Shown in pieces: positions 13,431-16,775 of a DNA stretch of 16,775 nucleotides (the stretch's first letter is position 1; each line of letters starts with the position of its first letter). The stretch spans positions 1 through 16,775 of the forward strand of contig JABJCF010000383.1 of assembly GCA_018665625.1 (NCBI GenBank), in the 5' to 3' direction. The DNA comes from Nitrospina sp. (GTDB taxonomy: Bacteria > Nitrospinota > Nitrospinia > Nitrospinales > VA-1). The translations under genes were made by a program, and so were the position numbers. Under the pieces are notes generated by a model. It made no database searches, was not told the origin of the DNA, and saw only the letters and a program-made list of their open reading frames with translations.

Positions 13431-14981
13431 ATGAAACCCATTCAAAGGGCCTTAATAAGTGTTTCGGACAAAACCGGTGTTCTCGAATTTGCCAGGGAAC
13501 TCCATAGCTCTGGAATAGAAATTCTTTCTACGGGTGGAACCGCCGAGCTTCTGCGTAAGGGGGGTGTGCCTGTGATTCAGGTTTCCGATTACACCGGCTT
13601 TCCAGAAATGATGGATGGCAGAATCAAGACCCTGCATCCCAGGGTTCATGGTGGAATTCTGGGGAGAAGGGATGTTCCCGAGCACATGAAAGCAATGGAA
13701 GAACATGGAATACGCCCTATTGATCTTGTGGTTATAAATCTCTATCCCTTTGAGCAAACTGTAGCTAAAGAAGGTTGCACCTTGGAAGAGGCGATAGAGA
13801 ATATAGATATTGGTGGCCCTGCCATGGTCCGTTCTTCCGCAAAAAACTGCAATGATGTCACCATAGTGGTCGACCCAAAAAACTATGGACTGGTATTGGA
13901 AGAAATGAAAGAGGGGTCTGTTTCTCTCGAAACGCGGAGGCGTTTGAGTCGCGATGCCTTTGCTCACACGGCGCGATACGATTCCTTGATCGCTGCTTTT
14001 TTGTCTGGCCAATGGGAGGAGGAGCCCGGTTTCCCACCCTTTTTAAATCAACCATACACCAAGGTACAAGACCTGCGGTATGGAGAAAACCCTCACCAAT
14101 CAGCAGCTTTGTATAAAGAGAGTCAACCGCTGCCCACTGACATAGTTGCGGCCGAACAACTCCAGGGTAAGGAATTGTCATTCAATAATTATATTGATTT
14201 AAATGCAGCGTGGGAACTTGTGCGGGAGCTTGGTGCGGGAGCTGTAGCCATTATTAAGCACACCAATCCTTGTGGCGTCGCGGTGGGAGATGACCAGCTG
14301 AAAACATTTATACTGGCAAGGGAAGTTGATCCGACTTCCGCTTTTGGAGGTATCTTAGGATTCAATCAGCCGGTCACTGCTCAGGTTGCTGAAGAGATCC
14401 TCAAAAATTTTGTAGAGGCTGTGGTAGCTCCTGGATTCGAACCGGAGGCGATAAAATTATTTTCAGCCAAGAAAAATATTCGCCTAATGCAAATGCCGGC
14501 TACAGAATTGAATATCGAAGACCAGCGGTACGACTTGAAACGGATAAGCGGTGGACTGCTGGTTCAAAGTCAGGATTCTCTAAACTATGTTGAAGGCCAG
14601 TTGAAAATTGCCAGTGACCGAGAGCCCACTGCCCGTGAAATGGAAGATATGAAATTTGCATGGTTGGTGGCCAAGCACGTAAAGTCAAATGCGATCATCT
14701 ACGCAAAAGACAATGAGATTCTTGGAATCGGAGCAGGTCAAATGAGCCGGGTCGATTCTGCCCGGGTCGCTGTGGAAAAGGCTCGCAAATCTCTTTCGGG
14801 GGCAGTCATGGCTTCTGATGCATTTTTCCCATTCCGAGATTCTGTGGATGAAGCCGCAAAGAATGGGATTTCAGCCATAATCTCCCCAGGCGGCTCTATC
14901 CGCGATGAAGAAGTTTTGCAAGCAGCTAAAGAGCATAATATAGCTATGGTTTTTACTGGAACCCGTCATTTTAAGCATTAA
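13431..14981 (+). CDS. purH: Bifunctional AICAR transformylase / IMP cyclohydrolase
   Basis: PurH carries out the last two steps of IMP synthesis: formylation of AICAR using 10-formyltetrahydrofolate, then ring closure. The cyclohydrolase domain occupies about residues 1-195, with RALISVSDKTG (6-16), STGGTAELL (33-41) and the conserved DGRIKTLHPRVHGGILGRR (62-80). The transformylase domain follows with LRYGENPHQ (215-223) and the catalytic KHTNPCG (276-282, Lys276 and His277). It ends in the usual VFTGTRHFKH. The length of 516 aa is normal. The ATG at 13431 lacks a clear Shine-Dalgarno site, so translation may depend partly on the two micro-genes just upstream. No other purine gene is nearby. 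Confidence 0.98.
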   Translation: MKPIQRALISVSDKTGVLEFARELHSSGIEILSTGGTAELLRKGGVPVIQVSDYTGFPEMMDGRIKTLHPRVHGGILGRRDVPEHMKAMEEHGIRPIDLVVINLYPFEQTVAKEGCTLEEAIENIDIGGPAMVRSSAKNCNDVTIVVDPKNYGLVLEEMKEGSVSLETRRRLSRDAFAHTARYDSLIAAFLSGQWEEEPGFPPFLNQPYTKVQDLRYGENPHQSAALYKESQPLPTDIVAAEQLQGKELSFNNYIDLNAAWELVRELGAGAVAIIKHTNPCGVAVGDDQLKTFILAREVDPTSAFGGILGFNQPVTAQVAEEILKNFVEAVVAPGFEPEAIKLFSAKKNIRLMQMPATELNIEDQRYDLKRISGGLLVQSQDSLNYVEGQLKIASDREPTAREMEDMKFAWLVAKHVKSNAIIYAKDNEILGIGAGQMSRVDSARVAVEKARKSLSGAVMASDAFFPFRDSVDEAAKNGISAIISPGGSIRDEEVLQAAKEHNIAMVFTGTRHFKH

Positions 14982-15025
14982 CCCGCAATTCCCCTCCCTC
15001 CAAACGACGTAACGCTTTTCTTTTC

Positions 15026-15054
15026 TTGACAATAGGGAATATTGTAAATATTAT
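15026..15054 (+). promoter_or_regulatory. Strong promoter of the response-regulator gene
   Basis: A perfect TTGACA (15026-15031) is followed after exactly 17 bases by TATTAT (15049-15054, five of six consensus bases). The predicted start near 15061 gives a leader of about 47 bases. The symmetrical AATATT-GTA-AATATT (15038-15052) overlaps the spacer and -10 box and could be a repressor site, though it is simple AT-rich sequence. Confidence 0.75.
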
Positions 15055-15107
15055 ATATTCGTTTTCCGATACTGATATTTTCAATAACTATCTATTTTTC
15101 AATATTT

Positions 15108-15530
15108 ATGGAGCGCTTGGATAATTCGCTAGATATTCTGTATGCCGAAGATTGCGAGGAGGATTTTTCGTTATTTCTTGATGCTTTTCATGAAAATGGA
15201 TTTTCGCTCAGTGTTAAACGCGTAAATAATGGCCAGGAATTGGTGGATTACTTTTTGCAGGAAAACCCGCTTTTACCCAAACTCATTATTTCAGATTTAA
15301 ACATGCCGAGAAAAAACGGCTTTGAAGCCGTGCGGGAGATTCGGGGGGCATCCCTTCTCATAAAAACCCCTATAATTATTTTTTCACATAGTGCCACAAC
15401 TGAAAACATCAGGATGAGCTATGATTTAGGTGTAAATAGTTTTATCCAAAAGCCGTTAAGTTACCAAGGGCATTTAGAATGTGTGAAAAATATTCATAAC
15501 TTCTGGTTTCGGCTCGCCCAATTACCTTGA
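15108..15530 (+). CDS. Single-domain response regulator (CheY/Rcp1-like)
   Basis: This stand-alone 140-aa receiver domain accepts a phosphoryl group from a histidine kinase and probably signals by protein contact, as it has no output domain. Key residues are present: acidic pair Glu14-Asp15 (LYAEDCEED), phospho-acceptor Asp63 in LIISDLNMPRKNG, the switch Ser93 in FSHSAT, and Lys115 in FIQKPL. The LIISDLNMPRKNG phrasing and the short C-terminal extension resemble the Rcp1 subgroup that partners phytochrome-type kinases. No kinase is in the window. The ATG at 15108 has no clear ribosome site but lies behind a strong promoter. The lysine-rich membrane-anchored gene follows 21 bases later and probably shares the transcript. 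Confidence 0.92.
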   Translation: MERLDNSLDILYAEDCEEDFSLFLDAFHENGFSLSVKRVNNGQELVDYFLQENPLLPKLIISDLNMPRKNGFEAVREIRGASLLIKTPIIIFSHSATTENIRMSYDLGVNSFIQKPLSYQGHLECVKNIHNFWFRLAQLP

Positions 15531-15551
15531 CTCATTTTTAGCAAGATATTC

Positions 15552-16313
15552 ATGAAAAATATAATAAGGCTTTTTATTTTCGGAGCCATCATTTTTGGCG
15601 GATGGCAGGCTAATCTGAAATGGGAAGAGTTCAAACCTGTTTTAACTGAGCTTGAAGACAAGAATCCAGAAAAATACGCAAAAATGATTGAAGAAGCAAA
15701 ATCATTTCACATAAAAGAAACAAAAATATTGTACCGCGAACTTGATGAAATGACTTTGACTGAAGTGATCTACCTTCGCTATGAAAAGTTCCTGGAAAAA
15801 AGAAAGGCCGACAAAAAATTTAGAGAAGAATCTTATGATGAAGAGCTTATAACCAGGGAAAAGGAAAGAAAAAGCAAACTCGAAAACGACCAATCTAAAA
15901 TTGATGAGTTGAATAGTTTGCACTTTGATAAACCCGTAAAAGTTAGGTTTGGCAAATGGAACAAAATCAAACCTTGGCAGAAAAGACTTATATTACGGGA
16001 AAAATGCATCAAATTTTTTAATATACAAATGGAAGACAGGCAAACTCAACATGATGGTTTGAAAACTTCCAAGGTAGCTACGCTTGTCTCTCGCGCAGAG
16101 AAAGGACCGTTAGAAATAGAGCTTCTTTGTGAAAATTTGGTGCCAATATCTACTGACCCTAAAGAAATTCAGAAATCAATTTTGCGTTTAAAAGAATCAA
16201 TGAATTTTTATTACTTCGCGCAGTTGCTTAATGAAACAGGAATACCCAGGGAAATGGTTTTTCCCTTTAAAGAAGAGTTGGGCGGAATGTCTCGCGATTA
16301 TAACGACTCTTAA
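15552..16313 (+). CDS. Unrecognised lysine/glutamate-rich membrane-anchored protein
   Basis: I do not recognise this 253-aa protein. Residues 4-18 (IIRLFIFGAIIFGGW) form a single hydrophobic segment, either an uncleaved membrane anchor or a signal peptide without a clear cleavage site. Residues 45-130 are highly charged and probably helical or coiled-coil (for example EKFLEKRKADKKFREE and ITREKERKSKLENDQSK). A less charged C-terminal part follows, containing EIELLCENLVP and MNFYYFAQLLNETGIPREMVFPF. No enzymatic motif is visible. It follows the response regulator by 21 bases and converges on the HAMP-like gene with a 12-base gap. A role in the same signalling pathway is suggested by position only. 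Confidence 0.75.
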   Translation: MKNIIRLFIFGAIIFGGWQANLKWEEFKPVLTELEDKNPEKYAKMIEEAKSFHIKETKILYRELDEMTLTEVIYLRYEKFLEKRKADKKFREESYDEELITREKERKSKLENDQSKIDELNSLHFDKPVKVRFGKWNKIKPWQKRLILREKCIKFFNIQMEDRQTQHDGLKTSKVATLVSRAEKGPLEIELLCENLVPISTDPKEIQKSILRLKESMNFYYFAQLLNETGIPREMVFPFKEELGGMSRDYNDS

Positions 16314-16325
16314 GGGACATGGGTT

Positions 16326-16775
16326 TTAAGGTGAGGTTTTCTTCTCTTCTTGATTTAACTTGTCGGTCAGTGCTGTTATAGCCGTGGCCAGCTGTTTTAT
16401 CTCGGTGTTGGATTTTATTTCAGGCAATTCTGTATTTCCATTTCCCTCAGCAAATTGAACAAGTTTTTTTAATGGCCGGATAACCATACTGATGGTGTAA
16501 AGACCACCAATTACACAAACAAGTGTTCCTACAATAGCCATCCCAATCATTTCATTTTTTAACTGCACGGCACTGCGCGTCACACGATCTTTTAATAACT
16601 TCAATTGATCGGGTTGCAGGGTCTCAGTATTCATGGTCGCTACAATACGCTCGACCTGCCCCAACTGGACATAAAGGAAAAATGCTGCGTAGCCAAGGCA
16701 GGAGATGACAACGATATAGCCTGTCATCAAAAGATTGATTATACTTTTCTTCTCACCCGGAAGTTCATCCCGAAA
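16326..16775 (-). CDS. Two-helix membrane protein ending in a HAMP-like segment (N-terminus cut by window edge)
   Basis: The frame stays open to the right edge, so the true start lies outside; the first visible residues are FRDELPGEKK. Of 149 visible residues, about 12-36 form membrane helix 1, 37-75 a short outer loop or helix, and 76-98 membrane helix 2. From residue 99, MVIRPLKKLVQFAEGNGNTELPEI...TEIKQLATAITALTDKL matches the HAMP layout: conserved Pro after the membrane, a Gly-rich connector, and Glu at the start of the second helix. The protein then stops at KKTSP, with no kinase, cyclase or chemoreceptor signalling domain. It may be a small accessory or sensor subunit, or the remnant of a larger receptor. 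In-frame TTG/ATG codons at 16730/16727 are inside helix 1 and unlikely starts. Confidence 0.8.
   Translation of the reverse strand, partial: FRDELPGEKKSIINLLMTGYIVVISCLGYAAFFLYVQLGQVERIVATMNTETLQPDQLKLLKDRVTRSAVQLKNEMIGMAIVGTLVCVIGGLYTISMVIRPLKKLVQFAEGNGNTELPEIKSNTEIKQLATAITALTDKLNQEEKKTSP

Noticed and set aside
13452..14012. 186-codon minus-strand frame inside purH
   Set aside because: It is entirely antisense to the conserved cyclohydrolase domain, with no domain of its own.

Overview
No obviously new multi-gene system is visible here. The window looks like chromosomal DNA from a Gram-negative, hopanoid-making bacterium of moderately low GC content. It has two lipoprotein signal peptides, a squalene-hopene cyclase, and a housekeeping block of ribosomal protein, arginine synthesis and N-terminal formylation/deformylation genes. 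That style of gene content recalls Nitrospinota or deltaproteobacterial lineages, but this is inferred from general character and no marker here fixes the taxon. No rRNA, tRNA, CRISPR array, transposase, integrase or phage gene was found.

Positions 1-4292, all minus strand, form a housekeeping block transcribed rplM, rpsI, argC, argJ, def, fmt; fmt is cut by the left edge. A strong promoter-like sequence (TTGACA-N17-TAATAT) precedes rplM. argC-argJ and def-fmt are tightly coupled, and two tandem hairpins separate rpsI from argC. The block joins ribosome building, acetylated arginine intermediates, and initiator-Met formylation and deformylation.

Positions 4532-8100 hold a lone squalene-hopene cyclase gene (+) and two divergent lipoprotein genes: a FlgO/CsgG-like one (-) and an unrecognised one (+). 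Positions 8101-8565 are the largest non-genic stretch. It contains a possible gene remnant, a cluster of short perfect hairpins, and a second copy of a 15-base hairpin found upstream of the cyclase.

Positions 8566-11880 hold a family 4 glycosyltransferase (+), converging on a DHH-family phosphoesterase (-) that has its own good promoter. Next comes a two-gene minus-strand unit encoding a short ferritin/rubrerythrin-like helical protein and a double zinc-ribbon protein.

Positions 12064-14981 (+) hold a VOC-fold protein, the DNA repair glycosylase Tag (TTG start), two very small translationally coupled genes, and purH. Positions 15026-16313 (+) hold a single-domain response regulator with a near-consensus promoter and a lysine-rich membrane-anchored protein of unknown function. 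Converging on it from the right edge is a two-helix membrane protein that ends after a HAMP-like segment.

The most interesting items are the 8101-8421 region, the two micro-genes before purH, the rubrerythrin-like/zinc-ribbon pair, and the response regulator next to the HAMP-only protein.
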